Assembly (NCBI RefSeq): GCF_004138135.1
Contig: NZ_RYFD01000016.1
Span: 1 to 64,000, forward strand
DNA length: 64,000 nucleotides
Source of the DNA: Candidatus Oscillochloris fontis
GTDB lineage: Bacteria > Chloroflexota > Chloroflexia > Chloroflexales > Chloroflexaceae
Direction: 5' to 3'
Part shown: one piece after another, positions 17,262-26,038 of the stretch
Numbering within the stretch: position 1 is the stretch's first letter
Layout of the letters: each line of letters opens with the position of its first letter
The notes under the pieces: generated by a model
What the model saw: the letters and a program-made list of their open reading frames with translations, nothing else
Databases searched by the model: none
What the model was told of the DNA's origin: nothing
Program-made: the position numbers and the translations under genes

Positions 17262-18260
17262 CTAATCCTCTTCGGGTGGCGGCACGATAGCCCGAATACG
17301 CCGCCGAATACTCAGCGCCAGCACAAACGAGATGGGCGAGAAGGCCGCCAGACAGAGCAGCACCATGAGTACCCCGTAGCGATCCGCGAAGGAGATCATC
17401 TCGGCTTGGACAAATGTGGCCCGGTAGGGGCTATCATCGGCGGCGCGTTCAAGCTGAAGATCGCTACCGAGCAATGCCGAATCAACCGCACTGGTATGCA
17501 GGCGGGTCAGGTAGGGGGCCGCAGTGAGCAGATCGGCCACCCCAGCATCCGGGGGCGGGGTGAGGTTCTCCACTGGCCCGGCAAAGATCGGTGTGAGTCC
17601 CGTGGCTTCGTAGCGATGCTCGCTCAGTACATACAGATCGAGGCCCATGGGTGGTGCCGCGAGGCGCATCGGGTAGACCACCTCTTCCGCCTGATAGCTG
17701 ATCCGAATCGGTGGGGTTGCTCCGCCACTGGCTGCATTGGCCAACCCCACCACTACAAAGTACCAGCCTTCAGCCACATACTCGGCCAGCAGCGGCTCTG
17801 CTGCTGCCGGGAGTTCGTACTGGTTCTCGCCTAACCATACCTGAAGCGCGGGCGCATCGCTACTGCTGAGGCTCGTAATTACCAGATCACCCAACTGCTG
17901 GCGGCCCAGCAGATCCACATTCGGCGGGGTCGGCGTAGGGGTGGTGCGCACCCGCCACACATAGCGATTCTGCTGATCCAGATCGGGCTGGGTCGCATCG
18001 CTTAGGTAGGGGAAGAGTTGCGCTAACTCGTGCGGCTGATCAACGCTGGGAACGCCAGGGACGGGGATGACCAGTGCCGCATTCGGGCTGGCGGCATGCA
18101 CATCAATGGTGAGGATCAACTGTTGCTGATCCCCGCTGGCAATCAGCAGCGCCCGTTCATAGCTGATTTCGGCCCCCAGGGGCATGCTGGCGGCACGGGT
18201 AGACGTTGTAGTCAACAGGAGCGTGGTGAGCAGTATTAGCAAGGGTAGGGTGCGCAACAT
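17262..18260 (-). CDS. DUF2330-like exported membrane-anchored protein
   Basis: 332 residues. A signal peptide (LPLLILLTTLLLTTTSTRAA, about 4-23) is followed by a large outside domain with ISYERALLIASGDQQQLILTID and LVIPVPGVPSVDQ, segments I associate with DUF2330. One C-terminal span (VLMVLLCLAAFSPISFVLAL, about 298-317) is followed by a short basic/acidic tail (RRRIRAIVPPPEED) inside the cell. It is a probable surface protein held by its C-terminus. No promoter was identified, and neighbours give no clear functional hint. Confidence 0.7.
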   Translation of the reverse strand: MLRTLPLLILLTTLLLTTTSTRAASMPLGAEISYERALLIASGDQQQLILTIDVHAASPNAALVIPVPGVPSVDQPHELAQLFPYLSDATQPDLDQQNRYVWRVRTTPTPTPPNVDLLGRQQLGDLVITSLSSSDAPALQVWLGENQYELPAAAEPLLAEYVAEGWYFVVVGLANAASGGATPPIRISYQAEEVVYPMRLAAPPMGLDLYVLSEHRYEATGLTPIFAGPVENLTPPPDAGVADLLTAAPYLTRLHTSAVDSALLGSDLQLERAADDSPYRATFVQAEMISFADRYGVLMVLLCLAAFSPISFVLALSIRRRIRAIVPPPEED

Positions 18261-18411
18261 TCTATCCTATTCAGAAGATCTGGCTCTATCCTTTAGACCC
18301 AAACCAGCGTGTTGTCATGATTCCGTCATGTGCCGTAAGCCTACCGTAATATACGTAGCTTGTTCGTTCCATCCGGCGCTCAGTACTATAGCATTACACG
18401 GCAACAGTGGC

Positions 18412-18483
18412 TAGGGGCGAAGCATCGCCCACCATGTGGTTCGGGGAATACAAACTGGCTTGGAGGGCGATGCTTCGCCCCTA
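18412..18483. repeat. GGGGCGAAGCATCGCC-armed hairpin
   Basis: Arms TAGGGGCGAAGCATCGCC and its complement near the end enclose about 37 bp unrelated to other copies. It ends 15 bp before the RBS of the next gene. Confidence 0.8.
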
Positions 18484-18512
18484 CAAGGCGCACAGAAGAA
18501 GGAGGAACGGAC

Positions 18513-19838
18513 ATGAGACCGCAACGTGGAACGACTTTGGTTGCGGGAGGGCTGATTATCGCCCTCACCACGATCTTTGGCCTCTTCGCCTATCGCACCT
18601 CGGCGATCAATGTCGGGGCGGTGATGTATGTTCAAGGCTCCACAACTGGGGTCTGCCCACAAACGGGAGTGACGGTACCCGCCGGGTATCAGGGTTCCAA
18701 TTTTAGCTTGGAGTTGCAGCAGTTCTGGCCCAACGAGCCAGTCAGTATCTCGTTCACCTTCCCCGATGGGCGTGTGCTCAGCCCGGTGGTGACGAGCATT
18801 AGTGACGATAACTCGATCCAGAATCCGGTCATGTCATTCATGTACAATGGGGTGGAAATCCCGATCAATGGGCTGGATGGTGTGATTGATATGCCCGCCA
18901 ATTTCCCTTGGATCAGTGATACCACCGTGGGTGGTGACTACCACTACCCCTTCTCGGTTACCAACAAGTGGCCCTACGGGTGCTACGGTTTTATGGCCCA
19001 TGGGCTATGGAGCAATCGGCAGACCGGAGCTCATTTTGTGATCCTGCCCAAGGTTGAGCCAACCCCCAATCCGGGTCAAGCCAGCCTGATCATTGAGGAT
19101 AACACCACGGGTGATCCGAGCAGTTTGCAGGGTGCGTATGTGAATATCTTCGGGCGCGGCTTTGTGGCCAACGAGTTGATCTCGATCTGGATCACCGCAC
19201 CCGATGGGGTGGTCTTCTCCTTCCCCTACCAGCCGGTGACGAGTAACATTGGCTCGTTTGCCGTGCCTTTCCAATTCAACGCCAACCATCCCACTGGCAG
19301 CTATGGCTTCACGGCCTTGGGGAATAGCAGCGGCTACCAGGTGATCGCCCGCTTCCATCTTGGCCCGCGCACTTCGCAGCAGACGGGTTGGAGCCAACTG
19401 CGTGTGGCCTACCCAGCCGCACGGAACGGTGCCCAGGGGACGCTCTTTGAGGTGCAGGGTAAGCGCTTCAATCCCTACGAGCGGGTGGATATCTGGATGA
19501 CTCTGCCCGATAACTCGGTGCGCGGCCTGCCCTCGCAGTACGCCGACGCTAACGGTGAGTTCTTCGCCGACATCTACTTGGATGAGCGCTTGCCCATCGG
19601 TGAGTACGACTTCACCGCCAAGGGGGCGAGTAGTGGCAACCTCACCATCGCCACCTTCAACCTGACTACGGGTGGCCCGACGGTGCCCGTCCCTGGTCCC
19701 GGCGAGACCGTCAATGCGACTCCGGCTCCTGAGGTGATCTACTCGAATGATGCGCTTGAGACCGGGACGGACGAGACTCTCGGCCCACCACCCGATCAGA
19801 CCGATCCACTGCCCGATCCGGCGGCCCCGATCTTCTAG
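18513..19838 (+). CDS. secreted protein with three Ig-like repeats
   Basis: 441 residues from ATG 18513, preceded by AAGGAGG seven bases upstream. The earlier in-frame start lies in a repeat and is rejected. One N-terminal span (TTLVAGGLIIALTTIFGLFA) acts as signal or anchor. Three repeats of about 110-120 residues each carry a phrase of the type ERVDIWMTLPDNS / ELISIWITAPDGV / EPVSISFTFPDGR and end in GSYGFTALG or GEYDFTAKG. The C-terminus is a Pro/Asp/Thr-rich tail. A cell-surface or sheath role is inferred. A strong hairpin follows the gene. Confidence 0.7.
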   Translation: MRPQRGTTLVAGGLIIALTTIFGLFAYRTSAINVGAVMYVQGSTTGVCPQTGVTVPAGYQGSNFSLELQQFWPNEPVSISFTFPDGRVLSPVVTSISDDNSIQNPVMSFMYNGVEIPINGLDGVIDMPANFPWISDTTVGGDYHYPFSVTNKWPYGCYGFMAHGLWSNRQTGAHFVILPKVEPTPNPGQASLIIEDNTTGDPSSLQGAYVNIFGRGFVANELISIWITAPDGVVFSFPYQPVTSNIGSFAVPFQFNANHPTGSYGFTALGNSSGYQVIARFHLGPRTSQQTGWSQLRVAYPAARNGAQGTLFEVQGKRFNPYERVDIWMTLPDNSVRGLPSQYADANGEFFADIYLDERLPIGEYDFTAKGASSGNLTIATFNLTTGGPTVPVPGPGETVNATPAPEVIYSNDALETGTDETLGPPPDQTDPLPDPAAPIF

Positions 19839-19858
19839 TACTGTTTGGGGTTGATTTG

Positions 19859-19895
19859 ATGGGTGGTCGTGGTGGCAAGCCACACGACCACCCAT
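19859..19895 (+). terminator. hairpin terminator after the repeat protein
   Basis: ATGGGTGGTCGTG (19859-19871) pairs with its perfect complement at 19883-19895, and the loop adds TGGC/GCCA. No strong U-run follows, so it may be inefficient or bidirectional. Confidence 0.55.
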
Positions 19896-19997
19896 TAACG
19901 TATCTGCTTCAACACTGCTGGATTAGATCTAGACGACACAACGCATTTCTGCCTATCATCTCTGTTTAGTGGGGGAGATGAATCACCCTTTTTTCTC

Positions 19998-20027
19998 TTG
20001 ACATAGATTAAAAATTAGTGCTACACT
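19998..20027 (+). promoter_or_regulatory. rex promoter
   Basis: TTGACA (19998-20003) and TACACT (20022-20027), 18-bp AT-rich spacer. A run of nine or more T lies just before the RBS. I see no convincing Rex operator (TTGTGA-N6-TCACAA) here. Confidence 0.7.
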
Positions 20028-20063
20028 TCACGAGATCAGCTTTTTTTTTCCTGGAGGGGATCT

Positions 20064-20705
20064 GTGGAACGTCTCGATGATCCGCCGGATGTCGTTATCC
20101 GTCGGCTACCACTCTATGCACGCAGCCTACGTTACCTGCTCGATGAGGGGGTTCATTCGGTCTCATCGCAGGAACTTGGCGAGCGTATTAATGTCACCGC
20201 CGCACAGATCCGCAAAGATCTCTCTTACTTTGGCGAGTTTGGCAAGCAGGGTATCGGCTATGATGTCGAGAAGTTGCTCAACCATATTGAGCGCATCCTG
20301 GGCCTAACCCAGAGTTGGCCGGTGGTGTTGGTGGGCGTGGGCCATCTGGGCCAGGCAATTGCGCGCTATGATGGCTTCCATTCCCAGGGCTTGCGGATTG
20401 TGGGTCTCTTCGACACCGACCCGGCCAAGATTGGCCAGGAGGTCTCTGGGGTGCCGATCAGCGATTATGCCGAGATGCCGCGTATCATCCGCGAGACGGG
20501 GACGCGCCTCGCGATTATTTCGGTACCCGCCGCTGATGCCCAGCCGGTCGCCGATATGCTGATTGATGCGGGGGTGCGGGCGATTCTCTGTTATGCGCCG
20601 ATTATTCTTCAGACGCCCGATCATGTCTGGGTGCGCTATATCGATCCGGTGGCTGTGCTGCATAGTATGACCTACTATTTGGCACGCGAGCATGTTATCA
20701 CGTAG
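20064..20705 (+). CDS. rex: redox-sensing transcriptional repressor Rex
   Basis: 213 residues. N-terminal winged helix ([16 protein letters not shown].. [35 protein letters not shown]) and a C-terminal Rossmann domain ([19 protein letters not shown], then [12 protein letters not shown]) binding NADH/NAD+. Starts with GTG at 20064, four bases after GGAGGGG. Rex represses genes for fermentation, respiration or hydrogen metabolism when NADH is low; the hydrogenase operon in this window is a plausible but untested target. It appears to be transcribed alone. Confidence 0.96.
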   Translation: MERLDDPPDVVIRRLPLYARSLRYLLDEGVHSVSSQELGERINVTAAQIRKDLSYFGEFGKQGIGYDVEKLLNHIERILGLTQSWPVVLVGVGHLGQAIARYDGFHSQGLRIVGLFDTDPAKIGQEVSGVPISDYAEMPRIIRETGTRLAIISVPAADAQPVADMLIDAGVRAILCYAPIILQTPDHVWVRYIDPVAVLHSMTYYLAREHVIT

Positions 20706-20776
20706 GGGCGAAGCATCGCTCTCCAGCTAAGTTTGTGTTATCCAGAATCGTATGCTGGGCGATGCTTCGCCCTAAC
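20703..20776. repeat. GGGGCGAAGCATCGC-armed hairpin
   Basis: Arms GGGGCGAAGCATCG and GCGATGCTTCGCCC around an unrelated interior of about 37 bp. It starts at the rex stop codon and ends 10 bp before the protease start. Confidence 0.8.
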
Positions 20777-20786
20777 AGTAGTATCT

Positions 20787-23429
20787 ATGAACTACCGTGC
20801 ATCGCTCCGCCTTCAGTCTATGCCGCTGCTGCTGCTGCTGGCTGTATTTGCGGCGATCATCCCTGTGCTCTGGATGCATCAAGCTCCCCCTCGTCTGCGC
20901 ATTGCGCCCGATCTTCCCGTGCTGGCGCCCGCATTGCCCCCGGCAACCCGAATGCCTCTGGTTGGTGATCTCTCACCGGCGGAGGCGTTTGCTGCGCTTC
21001 AGGCGCGTACCACTACGCCCCTGGCAGTCCGCTGGAATATTCAGCACGGTATCCCCGATTTCCTCCACAGCCGCGATCTGACTGGCCACTTGCCCTATCA
21101 GCCGACGGCGCTGGAAGTAGGAAATCCGCTGGCGATTGCGCATGGCTTCCTCGATCAGAATCGGAGCCTCTTCGGGATTCGTGCTGTGGCCGAGGATCTG
21201 GCGCTGCTGCGCGTCGAACCCGATCTGCAACGTGGCTATGCCCATGTGCGCCTCGATCAGCGCTACGCTGGTCTTCCGGTGCTGGGGCACCAGTTGGTCG
21301 TCCACCTCGATCCTGAAGGGCAGGTGGTGGCGGTCAATGGCGAGTTCGCCCCCGCCTTGAATCTCTCCACCCAGCCCACGATCAGTGCCGCCCAGGCCGA
21401 TGCGACCGCGCTGGAGTATCTGTGGGCCACGCAACTGCTACCCAGTGAGCTACCTACCGTGCAGGTGAATCCGCTCCCCGCAGAGACCCGTCTCGCGGTC
21501 TATGTGGATGCGACCGGGCAGCCTACGCTGGTCTGGGAGGTGACGATCCTCACCGAGCGCCCGCTCAGTCAGTGGCGCTTCTTTGTGAATGCAGGCCGCC
21601 CGCTGGTGGTTCACGCGATTGATGAGGTGATGCCGATTAAGCGCCGCAAGACCTATTCGGCACGCAATGGGACGAGTATTCCGGGGCGGTTGGTGATTGA
21701 TGAGGGTGAACGCAGTAATGATCCGGTAGCCCAGGTTGCCCACGATGGGGCTGGGATTGTCTATGACTACTATATGCAGCATTTTAAGCGTGATGCCTAT
21801 GATGGTCAGGGCAGCGCGATGGTTTCGACGGTTCACTACGGGAGTGATCCAGAGGATGCCGAAAATGCCGCCTGGGTCGGTGAATATGGCCAGATGATCT
21901 ATGGCGATGGGGGCACGATCTTTAAGCCCTTGCCGTATGCCTTGGATGTGATCAGCCACGAGTTTACCCACGGGGTGATCGAGACGAGTGCCGGGTTGAT
22001 CTATGAGAACCAGTCCGGCGCACTCAACGAGTCGTATGCGGATGTCTTTGGGGTGCTGATTGATGATGATGACTGGACGGTTGGCGAGGATGTGATCAAG
22101 TCGCCACCCTACCCTGTGCCCTACTTGCGCAGTATGGAAGATCCGAGCGCGGGTGGGAAGTATAACGCACGCAAACCACTGGCGAGTATCGGCCAGCCCA
22201 CGACGATGCGCGAGTATGCCAACTTGCCCAACACGCGCCGCTCCGATAATGGCGGGGTACACGTGAATAGCGGTATCCCCAACCATGTCGCCTTCCTCGT
22301 GGCGCAAGCCCTGGGGCGCGAGGAGATGGGCCAGATCTATTACCGCACCCTGACCCAGTATCTCTCCCCCGGTGCCGATTTTCAGGATGCCGCCGATGCG
22401 ACCGCCCAGGCGGCGGCGGATCTGTATGGCGAAGATGAGGCGGCGGCGGTACGGGCGGCCTTTGCGCAGGTGGGGATCACGACGGGGAGTACGACACCGA
22501 CAACGCCGCCGGTGACACCCGAAACGAATCTGCCGGGTGGTGGGGGTGGAACGGTTCCACCGGTGGTGGAGGCGCTGCCCGCTGGGTGTAGTGATGTCAT
22601 CCTGAATGGCGGGTTTGAACAGGAGGGCGGCTGGACGCAGGTCTCGCGGGGGGATGCCTCACTGATCGATCCTCAGTTGCCACTGAGCGGCAAGCGCAGT
22701 GCGTGGCTGGGTGGCACCGACCAAGAGCCGTTGCAGTACATCTACCAGGATGTGCGCCTACCCGCCAATGCAACCAGCATCCAACTTACCTACTCGCGGC
22801 TCGTCCACGAAGAGTTTAGTGGTCTCCTTGGTCTGTTGGCCGAAGATGCCACCTTTAGTGTCGTGCTGGCCAACGCCAAGGGCGATATTGTGGAGGCGAT
22901 TGAGGAGATTCCCTCTTCCGCAGGCGATGATACCTGGGCCGAAATGAACGCCGATCTCTCGCACTATGCGGGTAAACCGGTACGCCTCGTCTTTGCGGCA
23001 GAGAATCCGCGTGGCAATGTGTCGAGCATGTTTGTGGATGAAGTGCATTTGGTGGTCTGTACGGGTGGCCAAGCACCCTCTGCCCCTCCCACCAGTAGCG
23101 GGAATCTGGTCTATATCAGTGGAACCATCACTAACGCCGACACCGGGCGTGGTGTGGGTGGGGTGCAGTTCTTTGTGGTTAAGCCGGGCGTCAGTGCCAG
23201 CCAGGCCGCCGCCGATGATACGCTCAGTGCGGATGAGGTGCTGACGATGGGCGTCACCGATGATAACGGCCTCTTCCGTACCAACGAGGCGGTTCCGCGT
23301 GACCAAACCTATGGGGTGATCGTCTTTGCGCGTGGCTACCGCCCGATTGTGGCCGATAATCAGGTCGTAATCCCCGCCAATGCGGGCAATCCCTTCCGGG
23401 TTGATGCGCAGATCCGGCGTAGTCGGTAG
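20787..23429 (+). CDS. secreted M4-family (thermolysin-like) metalloprotease
   Basis: 880 residues from ATG 20787. Order: signal peptide (MPLLLLLAVFAAIIPVLWM), FTP/PepSY propeptide (about 60-290), M4 catalytic domain with HEFTH (391-395), the third zinc ligand in NESYADVFG (E415) and the C-terminal site HVNSGIPNHVAF. After a Thr/Pro/Gly linker come a jelly-roll-like domain (DVILNGGFEQEGGWTQ..) and a terminal carboxypeptidase-regulatory-like domain (ISGTITNADTGRGVGGVQF). It should be exported and autoprocessed. Bracketed by two hairpin repeats of the same family, one on each side. Confidence 0.93.
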   Translation: MNYRASLRLQSMPLLLLLAVFAAIIPVLWMHQAPPRLRIAPDLPVLAPALPPATRMPLVGDLSPAEAFAALQARTTTPLAVRWNIQHGIPDFLHSRDLTGHLPYQPTALEVGNPLAIAHGFLDQNRSLFGIRAVAEDLALLRVEPDLQRGYAHVRLDQRYAGLPVLGHQLVVHLDPEGQVVAVNGEFAPALNLSTQPTISAAQADATALEYLWATQLLPSELPTVQVNPLPAETRLAVYVDATGQPTLVWEVTILTERPLSQWRFFVNAGRPLVVHAIDEVMPIKRRKTYSARNGTSIPGRLVIDEGERSNDPVAQVAHDGAGIVYDYYMQHFKRDAYDGQGSAMVSTVHYGSDPEDAENAAWVGEYGQMIYGDGGTIFKPLPYALDVISHEFTHGVIETSAGLIYENQSGALNESYADVFGVLIDDDDWTVGEDVIKSPPYPVPYLRSMEDPSAGGKYNARKPLASIGQPTTMREYANLPNTRRSDNGGVHVNSGIPNHVAFLVAQALGREEMGQIYYRTLTQYLSPGADFQDAADATAQAAADLYGEDEAAAVRAAFAQVGITTGSTTPTTPPVTPETNLPGGGGGTVPPVVEALPAGCSDVILNGGFEQEGGWTQVSRGDASLIDPQLPLSGKRSAWLGGTDQEPLQYIYQDVRLPANATSIQLTYSRLVHEEFSGLLGLLAEDATFSVVLANAKGDIVEAIEEIPSSAGDDTWAEMNADLSHYAGKPVRLVFAAENPRGNVSSMFVDEVHLVVCTGGQAPSAPPTSSGNLVYISGTITNADTGRGVGGVQFFVVKPGVSASQAAADDTLSADEVLTMGVTDDNGLFRTNEAVPRDQTYGVIVFARGYRPIVADNQVVIPANAGNPFRVDAQIRRSR

Positions 23430-23498
23430 GGGCGAAGCATCGCCCGCCAACCTTGTTTGGGTTCCCCTGCTCTATGGCGGGCGATGCTTCGCCCCTAC
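23428..23498. repeat. GGGGCGAAGCATCGCC-armed hairpin
   Basis: Arms TAGGGGCGAAGCATCGCC and complement, interior about 35 bp, between the protease stop and the PrsW-like gene start. Confidence 0.8.
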
Positions 23499-23512
23499 TT
23501 CCACCTATCACT

Positions 23513-24457
23513 ATGACAGATAAACCTACAATCTCGTGCTGTATCTGCGATGCGCCATTAGCGCCACCGTATGCCATCTTAGGCCAGCGGGCCTATTGTG
23601 CCCACCACTTCGCCCTGGTCAATAAACCCCACGTTGGCTTCTGGCGCGCTGGGGTGGTGCAGATCATCGCCACGGGGCTACTCAGCGCTCTGGTCGCCTT
23701 CTTGGCCGGGTTGCTGGGGCCACTAGAGGGGACGCCGCTGCTTGTGGTTGGGTTGGTCTTGGCGGTGGTGCCCTCAATCATCTGGATGATCTTCTTCTAC
23801 CAACAGGATCGTCTGGAGCCAGAACCGAAACACCGCATTGCCGCCGTCTTCCTGCTGGCGCTGTTGCTCGCCGATGTGATCGGGCGGCGGTTGGTGGATG
23901 AGTGGTTCCATGTGCGCGTGTGGGCCTCCGCCGATACCTTCACCTCGCTGGCCGCCGCGATCCTGATCGTTGGTGTTACGTGGCAAGCCATCGCCTATAT
24001 AGCGGTGCGGCTGCTGGTCTATGCAACGCCGGAGTTTGATGAGCGGATGGACGGGATTGTCTATGGAACGGTGGCGGGCTTGGGGGTGGCGACGCTGATC
24101 AATCTGCGCTATGTGCTCGATAATGGCGGGGTGGCCTTGGCTCCCGGTGTGATCAATGTTGTGACCGCTTCACTCGCCCACGCCTCATTCGGGGGGCTGA
24201 TGGGCTACTTTATGGCCGAGGCCAAATTTACCCATCGCCCCGCGTGGTGGGTGCCGCTCGGTTTTGCGCTCGCCGCCGGGCTGAATGGCCTCTTCACTTG
24301 GCTGATTGGCGAGGTGAGTGCGGCGGGTTTGAGTGTGGACTATTGGCGCTCGCTCCTGTTAGGGTTGGGGGTGGCGTTGGCGGCCTTCTTCACCCTGGTG
24401 GGGCTGATGCGGCGCAGTACCGAAGTGACCCTGCGCCAGAGTGGGAGGCCGCTGTGA
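23513..24457 (+). CDS. PrsW-like polytopic membrane protein lacking the usual catalytic Glu pair
   Basis: 314 residues from ATG 23513. A Cys/His-rich N-terminus (CCICDAP..YCAHH) looks like a zinc ribbon. Seven or more membrane spans follow. PrsW landmarks are QDRLEPEPKHRI, PEFDERMDGIVYGTVAGLG and a His segment (LAHASFGGLMGYF). Where PrsW proteases carry EE-x-x-K before the EFD motif, this one reads TWQAIAY, and the Glu of the later EN motif is missing. It may be an inactive relative with a sensory or scaffolding role. Its stop overlaps the GTG of the next gene. Confidence 0.75.
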   Translation: MTDKPTISCCICDAPLAPPYAILGQRAYCAHHFALVNKPHVGFWRAGVVQIIATGLLSALVAFLAGLLGPLEGTPLLVVGLVLAVVPSIIWMIFFYQQDRLEPEPKHRIAAVFLLALLLADVIGRRLVDEWFHVRVWASADTFTSLAAAILIVGVTWQAIAYIAVRLLVYATPEFDERMDGIVYGTVAGLGVATLINLRYVLDNGGVALAPGVINVVTASLAHASFGGLMGYFMAEAKFTHRPAWWVPLGFALAAGLNGLFTWLIGEVSAAGLSVDYWRSLLLGLGVALAAFFTLVGLMRRSTEVTLRQSGRPL

Positions 24458-25053
24458 GTTCTTCGCCGCTCGCGATCTACCGGCCACGTGTGTTACCCAA
24501 AGATATCGGGGTGGCGCTGGTGGTGCTCATGGCGCTAACGCTGGGCTGGTTGCTCATGTTTCAGACCCAGAACCGCACACGGGTGTTTCAAGAAGCCGAC
24601 GATGGTATTCAGGTGCGCTATCCGGCCACGTGGCATAGCGTTGATTCGCTCCAAGATCTGCTGATCAAGCTCGAAGATTTGCAAACCGCCTCGGCCTTCA
24701 AGAGTACGCTGAGTATTGAACGCCGCGATCTCGATCCCAGCGCTCCGCCCACGCTTCAGGCATTGCTTGATCGACGGATGGAAGATCGTGCCCTGCTCAC
24801 CGGCTACCATCTGCTCGCCGATAGCGAGACCAACCTCGATGGTGAACGTGCGCTTCTGCTTGAATATGCCTATGTGGTGCAGCCGATTGACACACCGCGC
24901 CGCGCATCGCTACCGGTGGTGGTGCATGCACGTGACTACCTCGTCATTGCGCGTGACCGCGCCTACATCATCAGCATGGCCGCACCCGCCGATATCTTCA
25001 GCCTGGCCAACCCGATCTTCACGCGGGTGGCCGCAACTATCCAACTGCCATGA
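24454..25053 (+). CDS. membrane-anchored PsbP/DcrB-like lipoprotein-type protein
   Basis: 199 residues starting with GTG 24454, which overlaps the PrsW-like stop (GTGA) and has GGAGG upstream. One span near the N-terminus (VALVVLMALTLGWLLMF, about 21-37) is followed by an exported domain with DDGIQVRYPATWHSVDS, a phrase typical of PsbP/DcrB-like folds, and a terminal LANPIFTRVAATIQLP. It is the middle of a three-gene unit with overlapping stops and starts. Function unknown; the fold assignment is tentative. Confidence 0.65.
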   Translation: MSSSPLAIYRPRVLPKDIGVALVVLMALTLGWLLMFQTQNRTRVFQEADDGIQVRYPATWHSVDSLQDLLIKLEDLQTASAFKSTLSIERRDLDPSAPPTLQALLDRRMEDRALLTGYHLLADSETNLDGERALLLEYAYVVQPIDTPRRASLPVVVHARDYLVIARDRAYIISMAAPADIFSLANPIFTRVAATIQLP

Positions 25054-25472
25054 ATGATCAGCCCAAATATGTGCTGGACGGATTGAGTACGGGGGATTAC
25101 GACACCAGCCTCACCCCAGAAACCGGGGATGACGAGCTAGAATTGCCGCCGGGGGCACTGCTCGCCTTCCGCAGCAGTGGCGGGATGCGCTTTACCAGCC
25201 GCGAGTGGGTACTCTACCGTGATGGCTGGATCGTGGTGAACGACGAAGCCCCCCGGATGCGCCACATCAGCCGCGCCAACGTGGCCCACTTGGCGCACCT
25301 CGCGCTCCGTGCCCGCCTCGCCCGCCCGCGTCCGCGCCCCACTCCCCCCGCCGATGGCTACATCTACGAGGTCGTTGCGCATTTGGGCGGGCGCACCTAC
25401 CACGCCGAGTTTGCCCAGGCCAGCATCCCGCCTGAAGCCGCGCCGCTGTTGCGGGCATTGCGGGCGTTGTAG
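25050..25472 (+). CDS. conserved-looking hypothetical protein
   Basis: 140 residues, coupled to the previous gene by ATGA (25050-25053). Soluble, with an acidic N-terminal third (TPETGDDELELPPGALLAF), a middle with REWVLYRDGWIVVNDEAPRMRHISR, and an Arg/Pro-rich stretch (RARLARPRPRPTPP). No family recognised. Third gene of the prsW-like unit. Confidence 0.6.
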   Translation: MNDQPKYVLDGLSTGDYDTSLTPETGDDELELPPGALLAFRSSGGMRFTSREWVLYRDGWIVVNDEAPRMRHISRANVAHLAHLALRARLARPRPRPTPPADGYIYEVVAHLGGRTYHAEFAQASIPPEAAPLLRALRAL

Positions 25473-25499
25473 GGGAAGAGGATTACCTTCGCCCCTATG

Positions 25500-25508
25500 T
25501 GCTATAAT
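25500..25508 (+). promoter_or_regulatory. smpB extended -10 promoter
   Basis: TGC followed by perfect TATAAT (25503-25508), 27 bp before the smpB start. No good -35 at the right distance. Confidence 0.6.
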
Positions 25509-25534
25509 GCTGCCATGAACGACAGAGGGTACCT

Positions 25535-26011
25535 ATGAACAACAAAGATACTGGCCCTGGCGTTGTGGCCGATAACCGCAAAGCCCGCCATGATTATAGC
25601 ATCGAAGAGACCTACGAGGCAGGTATCGTCCTGACCGGCAGCGAAATTAAGTCGGTACGCGCTGGGCGAATCAACCTGCGCGGCAGTTTTGCACGCATCT
25701 TTAACGATGAGATCTATCTCTACGATAGCCACATTTCGCCCTACGAACAGTCGGGCACCTACTTCAACCACGTTCCGACCCGCCCGCGCAAACTTCTCAT
25801 GCACCGGCGCGAAATCAGCCGCCTCGATGGCCTGGTTCGCCAAAAGGGGCTGACGATTGTGCCCTTGAAGGTCTACTTCAAAGGGCGACGGGCCAAGGTG
25901 GAACTCGGTGTTGCACGGGGTAAAAAGAACTACGATAAGCGTGAGGATATTGCTAAGCGCGATGCCGAGCGCGACATTGAGCGGGTGATGAAGTCGCGTG
26001 ATCGGGATTGA
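25535..26011 (+). CDS. smpB: SsrA-binding protein SmpB
   Basis: 158 residues. Binds tmRNA and delivers it to stalled ribosomes for trans-translation. Landmarks: [39 protein letters not shown], a [18 protein letters not shown] segment and a basic C-terminal tail ([21 protein letters not shown]) that enters the empty mRNA channel. Start ATG 25535. ruvB follows after 27 bp on the same strand, so the two probably share a transcript. No tmRNA gene was seen nearby. Confidence 0.96.
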   Translation: MNNKDTGPGVVADNRKARHDYSIEETYEAGIVLTGSEIKSVRAGRINLRGSFARIFNDEIYLYDSHISPYEQSGTYFNHVPTRPRKLLMHRREISRLDGLVRQKGLTIVPLKVYFKGRRAKVELGVARGKKNYDKREDIAKRDAERDIERVMKSRDRD

Positions 26012-26038
26012 TTCGCGATACCCCTACGAGGAGCGATC

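Noticed and set aside
19839-20063. Rex operator in its own promoter
   Set aside because: No TTGTGA-N6-TCACAA-like palindrome was found near the rex or hydrogenase promoters.
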